From a virus: 26,484 nucleotides of DNA. The stretch lies in IMG/VR virus record IMGVR_UViG_3300031758_000483, positions 1 through 26,484 of that record, one strand, 5' to 3'. The notes beneath the pieces are model-generated. The model saw nothing but the letters and a program-made list of their open reading frames with translations. It was not told where the DNA came from and ran no database searches. The position numbers and the translations under genes are program-made. Below are positions 21,312 through 26,484 of the stretch, piece after piece. Each line of letters starts with the position of its first letter. The first letter of the stretch is position 1.

Positions 21312-21504
21312 CCACCGGCTGCTGGACACACTGATTACTGAGCTCAGAGCTCGCAACGACGCTCACCTGGCTGTCAAGCTGGGCTGGCCGCAGGCGTATG
21401 TCAGCAAGATAAGAAACGGCAAGATGGGTGTCACAGCCGAGCGGATCTTGAAGATTCACGACGCGACAGGCTGGGAGATCAGCCGGATCAAGGGGCTGCT
21501 ATGA
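21292..21504 (+). CDS. Small helix-turn-helix protein, Cro/XRE-like
   Basis: This 70-residue protein is preceded by AAGGAGATATAAG, an excellent ribosome-binding site. Residues about 24-60 read AHLAVKLGWPQAYVSKIRNG then KMGVTAERILKIHDATGWEI, the spacing of a Cro/C1-type helix-turn-helix, where the second helix begins at the QAYVSKIRN turn. It may repress or activate early transcription or tune a switch with the RHH protein. I see no dimerisation or peptidase domain as in CI. The stop overlaps the next ATG (ATGA). Confidence 0.72.
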   Translation: MQKPRNDHRLLDTLITELRARNDAHLAVKLGWPQAYVSKIRNGKMGVTAERILKIHDATGWEISRIKGLL

Positions 21505-21701
21505 ATACCAAGTTCTGCACGAGTTGCCAATGCACCAGGGAAGAGGCAGGAGGCATCTACAAGCGCGGCAAGACCACGGCGAGGTGGATCTGTAAGCCTT
21601 GCATCGAAAAGCGCTCAGAGAGCCCGTATCGCAACCACAGCGGCCAGATAACGCCAGAGGCGCATGTCAGGAAGCTGGCTGCGCAGCTGCGGTGGCGGTG
21701 A
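21501..21701 (+). CDS. Zinc-ribbon-like small protein
   Basis: This 66-residue protein has two C-x-x-C pairs: CTSC near residues 6-9 (FCTSCQCTR) and CKPC near 31-34 (WICKPCIEKR), plus a basic C-terminus. The pair spacing and surrounding basic residues suggest a zinc ribbon or treble-clef fold. Such small phage proteins often bind nucleic acid or RNA polymerase. It is coupled to the HTH gene by ATGA, and its stop overlaps the next ATG (TGATG). The zinc-binding inference rests on the four cysteines only. Confidence 0.62.
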   Translation: MNTKFCTSCQCTREEAGGIYKRGKTTARWICKPCIEKRSESPYRNHSGQITPEAHVRKLAAQLRWR

Positions 21702-21817
21702 TGGTGATCGCATTCTTTGGCGTGCTGCTGATGACGATCGGCGGCCTGATTGGATTGGCAGCGATGGCGTTCTACATCGGCCTGCTTGCAGGCGATAAGG
21801 AAGACGATTGGAAATAG
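21701..21817 (+). CDS. Small membrane protein (38 aa)
   Basis: ATG at 21701 overlaps the previous stop. The product MVIAFFGVLLMTIGGLIGLA then AMAFYIGLLAGDKEDDWK is almost wholly hydrophobic for 30 residues and ends in an acidic tail, so one or two short spans are possible. It could be a membrane regulator, superinfection-exclusion or host-modulating peptide. Ten bases after its stop the next ATG follows, behind an AGGAG. Family unknown. Confidence 0.55.
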   Translation: MVIAFFGVLLMTIGGLIGLAAMAFYIGLLAGDKEDDWK

Positions 21818-21827
21818 GAGAAGAACA

Positions 21828-22118
21828 ATGAGCACAGCATTAGAGCGAGTAATCGCGGAGCAGCAGGCAACCATTGACCGCATGGAAGTGACGATTCAAT
21901 CGCAGTCAAAAACCCTGACCACCATGTGGAAGCAGCACGAGGATTTGTTCGAGGCTGCGGCAAAGCTGGCAGATACCGCAATGCCAAAAGCAGAGGACGA
22001 GGCCCAGGCAAAGGCTTATCACGCCCTGCGGCACAGCCTGCGTATGCAGCTGCTGAATACCGGGTATTGCATGGGTTGCTACAGCTTTGTGTGCGAGTGC
22101 GACCATGATTACAACTGA
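21828..22118 (+). CDS. Hypothetical coiled-coil protein with Cys-rich tail
   Basis: From ATG 21828, preceded by AGGAGAAGAAC, the product is 96 residues. The N-terminal part is a heptad-like helix (LERVIAEQQATIDRMEVTIQ and on), and the C-terminus carries a compact cluster YCMGCYSFVCECDH with C-x-x-C and C-x-C, able to bind a metal. A longer upstream frame would overlap the membrane peptide. It overlaps the next gene by 14 bases. Helix plus zinc knob suggests a regulator or adaptor; family unknown. Confidence 0.58.
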   Translation: MSTALERVIAEQQATIDRMEVTIQSQSKTLTTMWKQHEDLFEAAAKLADTAMPKAEDEAQAKAYHALRHSLRMQLLNTGYCMGCYSFVCECDHDYN

Positions 22119-22293
22119 CGACGTTGGCGACCGCTTTGCCCACCGGTTAGCGATCATGCTCGAGTGTTCGCTTTTGAGCCCTGAGAAGACATGGGATGAA
22201 GCGCACGCGCTGCTCGATGAGTACCGGCAGGCTTTGTACGAGCGCGACCAGGCACTAGGCATCCCGTATGTCAGCAGCTTTGGGAAGGATTGA
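22105..22293 (+). CDS. Small helical hypothetical protein (62 aa)
   Basis: The start ATG at 22105 gives MITTDDVGDRFAHRLAIMLE, followed by WDEAHALLDEYRQALYERDQ. It is acidic and helical, with a single Cys and no membrane span. The frame begins inside the previous gene's C-terminus and its stop overlaps the ATG of the initiator-like gene, so it is probably translated as part of the same chain. It might assist the initiator. Nothing in it indicates an enzyme. Confidence 0.5.
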   Translation: MITTDDVGDRFAHRLAIMLECSLLSPEKTWDEAHALLDEYRQALYERDQALGIPYVSSFGKD

Positions 22294-23267
22294 TGAGCGC
22301 AGCACCCGACAATGTGGTGCAGTTCCAGCTGCCCAAGAAGCCCAAGGTCAGGGAAAAAGAACCGGCACCGGATCAGCGCAAGGTCTGTGTCGTGCCGATC
22401 AAGGCGATCAGGGATGCCAGTCTGACAGATGCCAGCATCAGGGTATTGGCGATCCTCTGCAGCTACACCAACCGCGCAGGCATCACCTGGGTTAGCCAGA
22501 ACCGGCTGGCAGCTGACATGGGCGTGACCAAGCAGGCGATCAGCAAACAGTTTGTCAAGCTGAAGGCTGCAGGCTACATCGAGGTGGTCAAGCGCGGGTT
22601 CAAAGGCCAGCGCTCGGACACAGTGCGCGTCGTGTTTGATGAGTCAGTCGATACAGCCACAGCACTGGCAGTCACCAGCCGACATGAAGACAACCGATCA
22701 CCACAGTTGAAGGAACAAGACATGAAGAAAGAGCAAGAGCTGACACCAGATCCTGAGGGCCTAAAGCGTATCCAGGACATGATCAAAGGCGTTGTCAAAC
22801 CCATCACACAACCACCACAGGAGTACCAGATGCCGAAGTCAGGAGACACCATCACAGTTGCCAAGATGAAAGCAGAGATTGCTGCAAAAAAGGCATCAAA
22901 AGAGAAGCGCATAGTCAACCCAGAGGTTGTCAATGTAAGGCCGCCACATAGTCAACCTAAAGCTGTGGATAAGTCTCACACTGACAACCATACTGACAAC
23001 CAAGGGGTTGACCATAACCTAAAGAACGAAGGTATAGATAAAGTATTAAGGTTATTTTTAAGTAAAGGTTTTAATGTTTTAAGCAACCAAGAATCAATTC
23101 AACACATTGCAGATTCAACAACAGTTGCAGAACTTGAAACACTGATGGATAAGTTGTCAGATCGCTATGCAGCTGAAGGCTTGCCCTTGCCGACCGATGG
23201 CGCGATGTTGGCTAACGACTTGATCATGCTGCAATCGGATGAGCTGACGGCACGGCATGGCATTTAA
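22293..23267 (+). CDS. Replication-initiator-like protein with N-terminal winged helix (lambda O-type)
   Basis: Start ATG at 22293 (behind GGGAAGGATTG) gives 324 residues; a TTG one codon earlier is unlikely. Residues about 45-105 form a winged helix: ASIRVLAILCSYTNRAGITW, then RLAADMGVTKQAISKQFVKL and AAGYIEVVKRG. A long charged linker follows, and the C-terminal domain near 245-320 (DKVLRLFLSKGFNVLSNQES, LETLMDKLSDRYAAEG) is helical. O-like proteins bind iterons located within their own gene and recruit host DnaB. This gene contains such a cluster with a DnaA box and an AT-rich stretch. No primase or helicase motif is seen. Initiator function is inference from fold and context. Confidence 0.68.
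   Translation: MSAAPDNVVQFQLPKKPKVREKEPAPDQRKVCVVPIKAIRDASLTDASIRVLAILCSYTNRAGITWVSQNRLAADMGVTKQAISKQFVKLKAAGYIEVVKRGFKGQRSDTVRVVFDESVDTATALAVTSRHEDNRSPQLKEQDMKKEQELTPDPEGLKRIQDMIKGVVKPITQPPQEYQMPKSGDTITVAKMKAEIAAKKASKEKRIVNPEVVNVRPPHSQPKAVDKSHTDNHTDNQGVDHNLKNEGIDKVLRLFLSKGFNVLSNQESIQHIADSTTVAELETLMDKLSDRYAAEGLPLPTDGAMLANDLIMLQSDELTARHGI
22914..23110. other. Putative origin of replication inside the initiator-like gene
   Basis: Short related motifs cluster here: GTCAACC at 22914-22920 and 22951-22957, GGTTGTCA at 22925-22932, TGACAACC at 22982-22989 and 22994-23001, and GGTTGAC at 23006-23012. Two are exactly 12 bp apart. TGTGGATAA at 22964-22972 is the complement of the consensus DnaA box TTATCCACA. 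The next 60 bases (23021-23080) hold 13 G/C by my count, so they should melt easily. Iterons followed by an AT-rich region inside an initiator gene matches the lambda ori plan. Further copies outside the core lie at 22689-22695 and 22791-22797. Confidence 0.62.
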
Positions 23268-23505
23268 ACGCGATCTAAGGTACCTACAAGGCGCGATCAG
23301 GGTGCGGGTAATAGGCAGACATGGGTACGCATGGCAAACGGCTCTACGGGGCTGTAATCCAAAGTGTCCAAAGACCAAACGAACGTATGGTGTTTTGACG
23401 TGTCCAGAAGGCAGGGGGGGTAACGACGTGTCTGCATTGAAGCGATGCCAGCACGACCTGGCTGCAGGATCGATTGCGTTATCGATCTGGCATCATTCGT
23501 TGTAA
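23257..23505 (+). CDS. Doubtful small Cys-containing ORF
   Basis: An 82-residue frame starts inside the end of the initiator gene (MAFKRDLRYLQGAIRVRVIG) and includes C-N-P-K-C and later TCPEG and RCQHD. No convincing ribosome-binding site is present, the sequence has little conserved-looking structure, and it crosses the 23468-23487 inverted repeat. It might be a real zinc-binding peptide or just an open frame in a regulatory gap. I list it because it is the only candidate in this stretch. Confidence 0.22.
   Translation: MAFKRDLRYLQGAIRVRVIGRHGYAWQTALRGCNPKCPKTKRTYGVLTCPEGRGGNDVSALKRCQHDLAAGSIALSIWHHSL
23468..23487. promoter_or_regulatory. Inverted repeat, possible operator
   Basis: GATCGAT at 23468-23474 and ATCGATC at 23481-23487 are perfect inverted copies around TGCGTT. 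No T-run follows, so it resembles a protein-binding dyad more than a terminator. The interval upstream of the terminase block is a plausible control region. Confidence 0.4.
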
Positions 23506-23567
23506 AAAAGGCACCCTTTGCCCCCTCCCCCGTCATGAGCGCTAGCGGGGGCTACTCACAATTTTTC

Positions 23568-23594
23568 CCCACTTTTTTGTCTGGTGGGTTTTTT
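23568..23594 (+). terminator. Terminator-like hairpin before the SSB/terminase operon
   Basis: CCCAC at 23568-23572 pairs with GTGGG at 23584-23588 around an 11-base loop, followed by six T at 23589-23594. The long loop makes it weaker than a classic terminator. It would end transcription from the replication operon. Confidence 0.42.
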
Positions 23595-23618
23595 GCAACA
23601 ACTTAGGAGATTAACAAC

Positions 23619-23891
23619 ATGGGATGGGAACATAAGCCGAACTTTGGCAGTGCGTTTATCAACAAGGAAAAGAAGGAGGATTGGCACGCCGCCTACCGTG
23701 GTGACGTCATGTTGCCGGATGGTACGGTGCATTACCTTGACTTGAATCCTGCGACCACTAAGGCGGGTGAGCAGTATTTCAAGATCAAGATCGGCAAGGT
23801 GAAGTCGATTGGCGCTCCGCCGCTGTCTACGCACAACCAGGCCAAGGGCAATGGCTTCCAGCCGCAGGCTGACGAAGAGATACCCTTCTGA
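23619..23891 (+). CDS. Short SSB-like protein with acidic C-terminal tip
   Basis: This 90-residue protein is preceded by TAGGAGATTAACAAC. Its last residues are D-E-E-I-P-F, matching the acidic tip (D-D-D-I-P-F in E. coli SSB) that recruits partner proteins. The body (WHAAYRGDVMLPDGTVHYLD then EQYFKIKIGKV) is short and beta-rich, consistent with a reduced OB fold. A glycine/glutamine linker (THNQAKGNGFQPQ) joins body to tip. It is shorter than typical SSB (about 180), so binding mode may differ. It starts the packaging operon, one base before the small terminase gene. Assignment by the tip and layout, not by search. Confidence 0.6.
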   Translation: MGWEHKPNFGSAFINKEKKEDWHAAYRGDVMLPDGTVHYLDLNPATTKAGEQYFKIKIGKVKSIGAPPLSTHNQAKGNGFQPQADEEIPF

Positions 23892-24307
23892 TGGCTGCAA
23901 AGAAACAATCCAACGTAGTACCGCCCCTGACCAACTGGGGTGGTACTCGCTCGATCCAGCGTCGGTTGGAGCGCTCAAACACCCTGATCCAGAACCGTGA
24001 GGCGGTCAGTTACGCTTTGCTGTGCATGGCCAACACCAAGATCACGGACATCATGACCTGGGATGAGGACGGCCAGGTCAAGGTCAAGGCTGCGCACCAG
24101 ATTCCTGAACACGCCTTGCAGGCGATTAAGAAGGTATCGGTCAGAACTGACAAGGAAGGCAACAGTTTCTTGGACATCGAGCTGTACGATAAGGTGGGTG
24201 TCTTGCGGTTGCTGGCCAAGGCTTCTGGCCTGCTGGACAATCCTGACGAGAATGACAAGCCTAGCGTGATTGATGTCAACGTGGTCGCGCCAACGTCTGG
24301 CCAATAA
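23891..24307 (+). CDS. terS: Terminase small subunit candidate
   Basis: This 138-residue protein precedes the large terminase and starts in the previous stop (TGATG). The N-terminal half is helical and basic (KKQSNVVPPLTNWGGTRSIQ, RRLERSNTLIQNREAVSYAL), and the region TDIMTWDEDGQVKVKAAHQI, then YDKVGVLRLLAKASGLLD is typical of phage small terminases I know. Small subunits recognise the packaging site and stimulate the large subunit. The 18 bases after its stop hold GGAGGAAAC before the GTG of the large subunit. Confidence comes mainly from adjacency and the C-terminal pattern. Confidence 0.72.
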   Translation: MAAKKQSNVVPPLTNWGGTRSIQRRLERSNTLIQNREAVSYALLCMANTKITDIMTWDEDGQVKVKAAHQIPEHALQAIKKVSVRTDKEGNSFLDIELYDKVGVLRLLAKASGLLDNPDENDKPSVIDVNVVAPTSGQ

Positions 24308-24325
24308 TGAGTCTTTGGAGGAAAC

Positions 24326-25879
24326 GTGTCAAAAACGAAAGAGCAGTCCAGCAAGACGGTATCGAGCGAGGGGTTGAGGTTCGACTTCAGCGAGAGCCCG
24401 GTGATCTACGACTTCTTCCAGAGCAACGCCTTCGTCCAGGGCGTGATGGGGCCGGTGGGTTCCGGCAAAAGCTACGGTTGCGCTGCAAAGATCTTCAAGA
24501 AGGCGATTCAACAGAAGCCAAGCCCGATTGATAACATCCGATATTCGCGCTGGGCGGTGGTGCGAAACAGCTACCCAATGCTGAAAACCACCACCATCAA
24601 GACCTGGCTCGACCTGTTCCCCGAATCCACCTTCGGGCCGATGATGCACACCCCACCAATCACCCACCATATCCGGCTACCAGCCCGCGGTGAGGCTGCA
24701 GGCATCGATATGGAAGTCATTTTCTTGGCGCTAGACCAGCCAAAAGACGTTAGAAAGCTGCTGTCGCTTGAGCTCACTGGCGCGTGGGTCAACGAAGCGC
24801 GAGAGCTGCCCAAGGCGGTGATCGATGGCCTGACCCACCGGGTCGGACGCTACCCAACCAAGCGCGATGGCGGTGCCACATGGCACGGTATCTGGATGGA
24901 TACCAACCCAACAGACGATGATCACTGGTGGCATAAGATGGCCGTCAAGGAAAAGATGACCGGCCAGTACGCTTGGAAGTTTTGGCAGCAGCCTGGCGGC
25001 GTGATCGAGGTCGATCCTGAACACCTGCCCGAAAATCCCGAGGCTAACGACCATATATTCGCTGCTGGCAAGTGGTGGAAGGTCAACCCAAAGGCCGAGA
25101 ACGTCAACAACCTGCCCGGCGGCTACTACCAACAAATGCTGCTGGGTAAGAACTTGGATTGGATCAAGTGCTACGCAGGCGGTCTGTACACCTACGTCCA
25201 AGAAGGCCGACCCGTCTGGCCTGAATATGACGATTCCACCATGTCGGGTGAAACCGAGCTGTCGCTTGATGTGCCGATTCAGGTCGGTCTCGACTTCGGA
25301 TTGACCCCAGCTGCCACCATTGGACAGCGTTTACCTAATGGCCGCTGGGTTATCCACCATGAAATCGTGACGTTTGACATGGGGCTGGAGCGATTCGGTA
25401 TGCAACTGCTGGCCGAACTCAATGCGCGGTATCCACAGCACCAGGTCATGATTTGGGGCGACCCTGCCGGCATGGCGCGTGATGCCATTTACGAGGTGAC
25501 TGCCTTTGATTTCCTGCGCACACTGGGGCTAAAGGCTCAACCCACTGCCAGCAACGACTTCAAGGTACGCCGAGAAGCCTCCGCAGCGCCCATGCAGCGC
25601 TTGATCGACGGCAAGCCAGGGCTGATCGTCAACCGCAACTGCAAGCTGCTGCGCAAAGCTCTGGCCGGTGGCTACCACTTCAAGCGCGTGGCGGTCGGCG
25701 CAGGCCAGGAGCGGTTCCGAGATGCGCCCAACAAGAACGAACACTCGCACATTGGCGACTCATTTGGGTATTTGATGCTCGGTGGCGGCGAATATAACCG
25801 CATGACAAGAGTTCACAACCTGGGCGGCAAAGCACCCGGCCTGACGGTGGCGAAGATGGACTTCGATATTTTTGCATGA
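24326..25879 (+). CDS. terL: Terminase large subunit
   Basis: The GTG at 24326 follows a strong GGAGGAAAC and gives 517 residues. The ATPase part has Walker A G-P-V-G-S-G-K-S (residues 42-49, Lys48) and a hydrophobic strand leading to TGAWVNEARELP near 151-162, a Walker B-like site with N-E in place of D-E. The nuclease part has likely metal ligands D323 in VGLDFGLTP, D379 in MIWGDPAG and D478 in HIGDSFGYLM, the RNase H-like pattern. It translocates and cuts concatemeric DNA into procapsids. Together with the small subunit it places the packaging end of the genome here. Confidence 0.92.
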   Translation: MSKTKEQSSKTVSSEGLRFDFSESPVIYDFFQSNAFVQGVMGPVGSGKSYGCAAKIFKKAIQQKPSPIDNIRYSRWAVVRNSYPMLKTTTIKTWLDLFPESTFGPMMHTPPITHHIRLPARGEAAGIDMEVIFLALDQPKDVRKLLSLELTGAWVNEARELPKAVIDGLTHRVGRYPTKRDGGATWHGIWMDTNPTDDDHWWHKMAVKEKMTGQYAWKFWQQPGGVIEVDPEHLPENPEANDHIFAAGKWWKVNPKAENVNNLPGGYYQQMLLGKNLDWIKCYAGGLYTYVQEGRPVWPEYDDSTMSGETELSLDVPIQVGLDFGLTPAATIGQRLPNGRWVIHHEIVTFDMGLERFGMQLLAELNARYPQHQVMIWGDPAGMARDAIYEVTAFDFLRTLGLKAQPTASNDFKVRREASAAPMQRLIDGKPGLIVNRNCKLLRKALAGGYHFKRVAVGAGQERFRDAPNKNEHSHIGDSFGYLMLGGGEYNRMTRVHNLGGKAPGLTVAKMDFDIFA

Positions 25880-25903
25880 GGTATATCTGCAATATAGCTT
25901 TAT

Positions 25904-25913
25904 GGTTGCAACC
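25904..25913. repeat. Perfect 10-bp palindrome upstream of the cupin gene
   Basis: GGTTGCAACC is fully self-complementary and lies in the 64-bp gap between terminase and cupin. Its arms share GGTTG/CAACC with the iteron-like motifs in the initiator gene. A regulatory site or a weak terminator (TTTTG follows) are possible. Confidence 0.4.
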
Positions 25914-25943
25914 TTTTGAAAACCCAATAGAATTGCTTGCTAT

Positions 25944-26261
25944 ATGAGCGACATTGAGATTGATTTAGACATATCACATCATTTCAGCGATGGCGTATAT
26001 GCACGCAAAATGCTGTTGCCAGCTGGTCATTATGCTGTGACGCACGCGCATGAGTATGACCATCTAAGCATTTTGGCTGCAGGCCGAGTAACGCTTGAGG
26101 TTGATGGTGATAGTCGGGAATTGATTGCGCCGACTTGTGTGACGATTCTGGCAAATAAGCACCACCAGATTGTGGCACTTGAGGATGCCGTTTGGTTTTG
26201 CATCCATGCAACCGACGAAACCGATGTCGATAAACTGGATGAAGTATTAATTAGGGGGTAA
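25944..26261 (+). CDS. Cupin-domain protein
   Basis: This 105-residue protein has the single-domain cupin pattern: AGHYAVTHAHEYDHLSILAA followed by GRVTLEVDGD, so H34, H36 and H40 are candidate metal ligands, then a second motif KHHQIVALEDAVWFCIHATD. The family covers many small enzymes and binding proteins, so substrate and reaction cannot be named. A phage cupin in front of head genes is seen in some podoviruses as I recall. It lies between terminase and a coiled-coil gene, in the same direction. Confidence 0.78.
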   Translation: MSDIEIDLDISHHFSDGVYARKMLLPAGHYAVTHAHEYDHLSILAAGRVTLEVDGDSRELIAPTCVTILANKHHQIVALEDAVWFCIHATDETDVDKLDEVLIRG

Positions 26262-26263
26262 TC

Positions 26264-26484
26264 ATGCCTTGGATTGCAGCAGCAATATTTGCCGGATCTG
26301 TTTATCAAGCAAGTGAAGCTAACAAAGCGCGTCGAGATGCTGAACGTCAACAGCAGGCCGCATTAAAGCAACAAGCCGCTGACGCAGCTGCAATGCGCAT
26401 GGAAATGTCGCGGCAAACTGCTGAGTACGCAAAGCAGGGCGCGTCGCTTGAGCAACAGGCACTAACTGCTAGAGAACAATTCCA
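26264..26484 (+). CDS. Coiled-coil protein, 3' truncated by the window
   Basis: The frame starts with ATG at 26264, after GGGGGTAATC, and stays open to the right edge: MPWIAAAIFAGSVYQASEAN, then basic and Gln/Ala-rich helix (RRDAERQQQAALKQQAADAA, AEYAKQGASLEQQALTARE). A short hydrophobic start and a long Gln/Ala/Glu helix resemble internal virion or scaffold-like proteins of podoviruses. The remaining part lies outside the window, so the function is open. It is likely the first of the head/portal block. Confidence 0.6.
   Translation, partial: MPWIAAAIFAGSVYQASEANKARRDAERQQQAALKQQAADAAAMRMEMSRQTAEYAKQGASLEQQALTAREQF

Larger units (their letters stand above)
23268..23618. other. Mostly noncoding interval between replication and packaging blocks
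   Basis: About 350 bases separate the initiator gene from the SSB-like gene. Apart from the doubtful 82-aa frame it shows no convincing gene. It contains a 7-bp inverted repeat (23468-23487), G- and C-runs, a small palindrome CGCTAGCG at 23540-23547, and a terminator-like hairpin at 23568-23594. It may end the early operon and supply control for the terminase operon. Confidence 0.5.

Noticed and set aside
22681-23030. Possible CRISPR-like repeats
   Set aside because: The repeated units are only 7-12 bases, irregularly spaced and on both strands inside a coding gene, which suits iterons rather than a CRISPR array.
23297-23536. Minus-strand 79-residue frame in the gap before the SSB-like gene
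   Set aside because: No ribosome-binding site, no conserved pattern, and it runs across the inverted repeat and C-run region.
1-26484. tRNA genes or anti-CRISPR/defence islands
   Set aside because: I found no cloverleaf-like stretch or known defence gene by reading; a dedicated search would be needed to exclude small ones.

Overview
The window is a contiguous piece of a tailed bacteriophage genome. The virion genes point to a podovirus with T7-like tail architecture: tail tubular proteins A and B, a set of internal virion (ejection) proteins, and a tail fibre with a T7 gp17-type N-terminus. Nested Rz/Rz1 spanins and a GH19 endolysin indicate a Gram-negative host. A 2OG-Fe(II) oxygenase, a small cupin and several conserved small phage proteins resemble genes seen in aquatic phages. 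The exact host cannot be read from the sequence; a freshwater or marine proteobacterium is my inference. I see no tRNA, rRNA, CRISPR array, insertion sequence or host gene. Terminase lies at the right end and tail genes at the left, so the missing portal, scaffold and capsid genes probably join the two ends on a circular or permuted map.

Layout. (1) 1-8712 (+): tail tubular A (5' truncated), tail tubular B, and four internal virion or ejection candidates, including a 973-residue protein. (2) 8746-12846 (+): adhesion module made of a T7-type fibre with a long Ser/Ala/Thr/Asn repeat shaft, a small fibre-like protein, and a Gly-rich adhesin built from two tandem modules. (3) 12843-13802 (+): a 2OG-Fe(II) oxygenase and a conserved 118-residue unknown. 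(4) 13805-16858 (+): membrane and lysis cassette with coiled-coil/TM proteins, GH19 endolysin, a Cys-rich lipoprotein, a two-TM holin candidate, a small secreted peptide, and Rz with Rz1 nested inside. A terminator at about 16900 closes this block. (5) 16909-20052 (-): recombination operon with serine recombinase, 26-aa membrane peptide, 100-aa unknown, YqaJ/lambda-Exo-type exonuclease, 57-aa unknown and RecT-type annealase, joined mostly by ATGA stop/start overlaps. (6) 20053-20234: divergent regulatory region with a 19-bp dyad, 15-bp direct repeats and a sigma70-like promoter. (7) 20235-23267 (+): early operon with an RHH regulator, a PDDEXK nuclease, many small proteins, and a replication-initiator-like wHTH protein whose gene carries a putative origin (iterons, a perfect DnaA box, then an AT-rich stretch). 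(8) 23268-23618: mostly noncoding, with an inverted repeat and a terminator-like hairpin. (9) 23619-26484 (+): an SSB-like protein, small and large terminase, a cupin, and the start of a coiled-coil protein cut by the window edge.

How it works together. No RNA polymerase, DNA polymerase, primase or helicase gene is visible. The phage probably uses host transcription and a host replisome recruited at the putative origin. Its own contributions appear to be SSB-like and Exo/RecT annealing functions, a resolvase/invertase-size serine recombinase and packaging genes. The most unusual points are the candidate origin embedded in the initiator gene, the small-ORF chain in the recombination operon, the recombinase/RHH control region with paired direct repeats, and a 145-bp out-of-frame overlap in which two membrane proteins each encode a TM segment.
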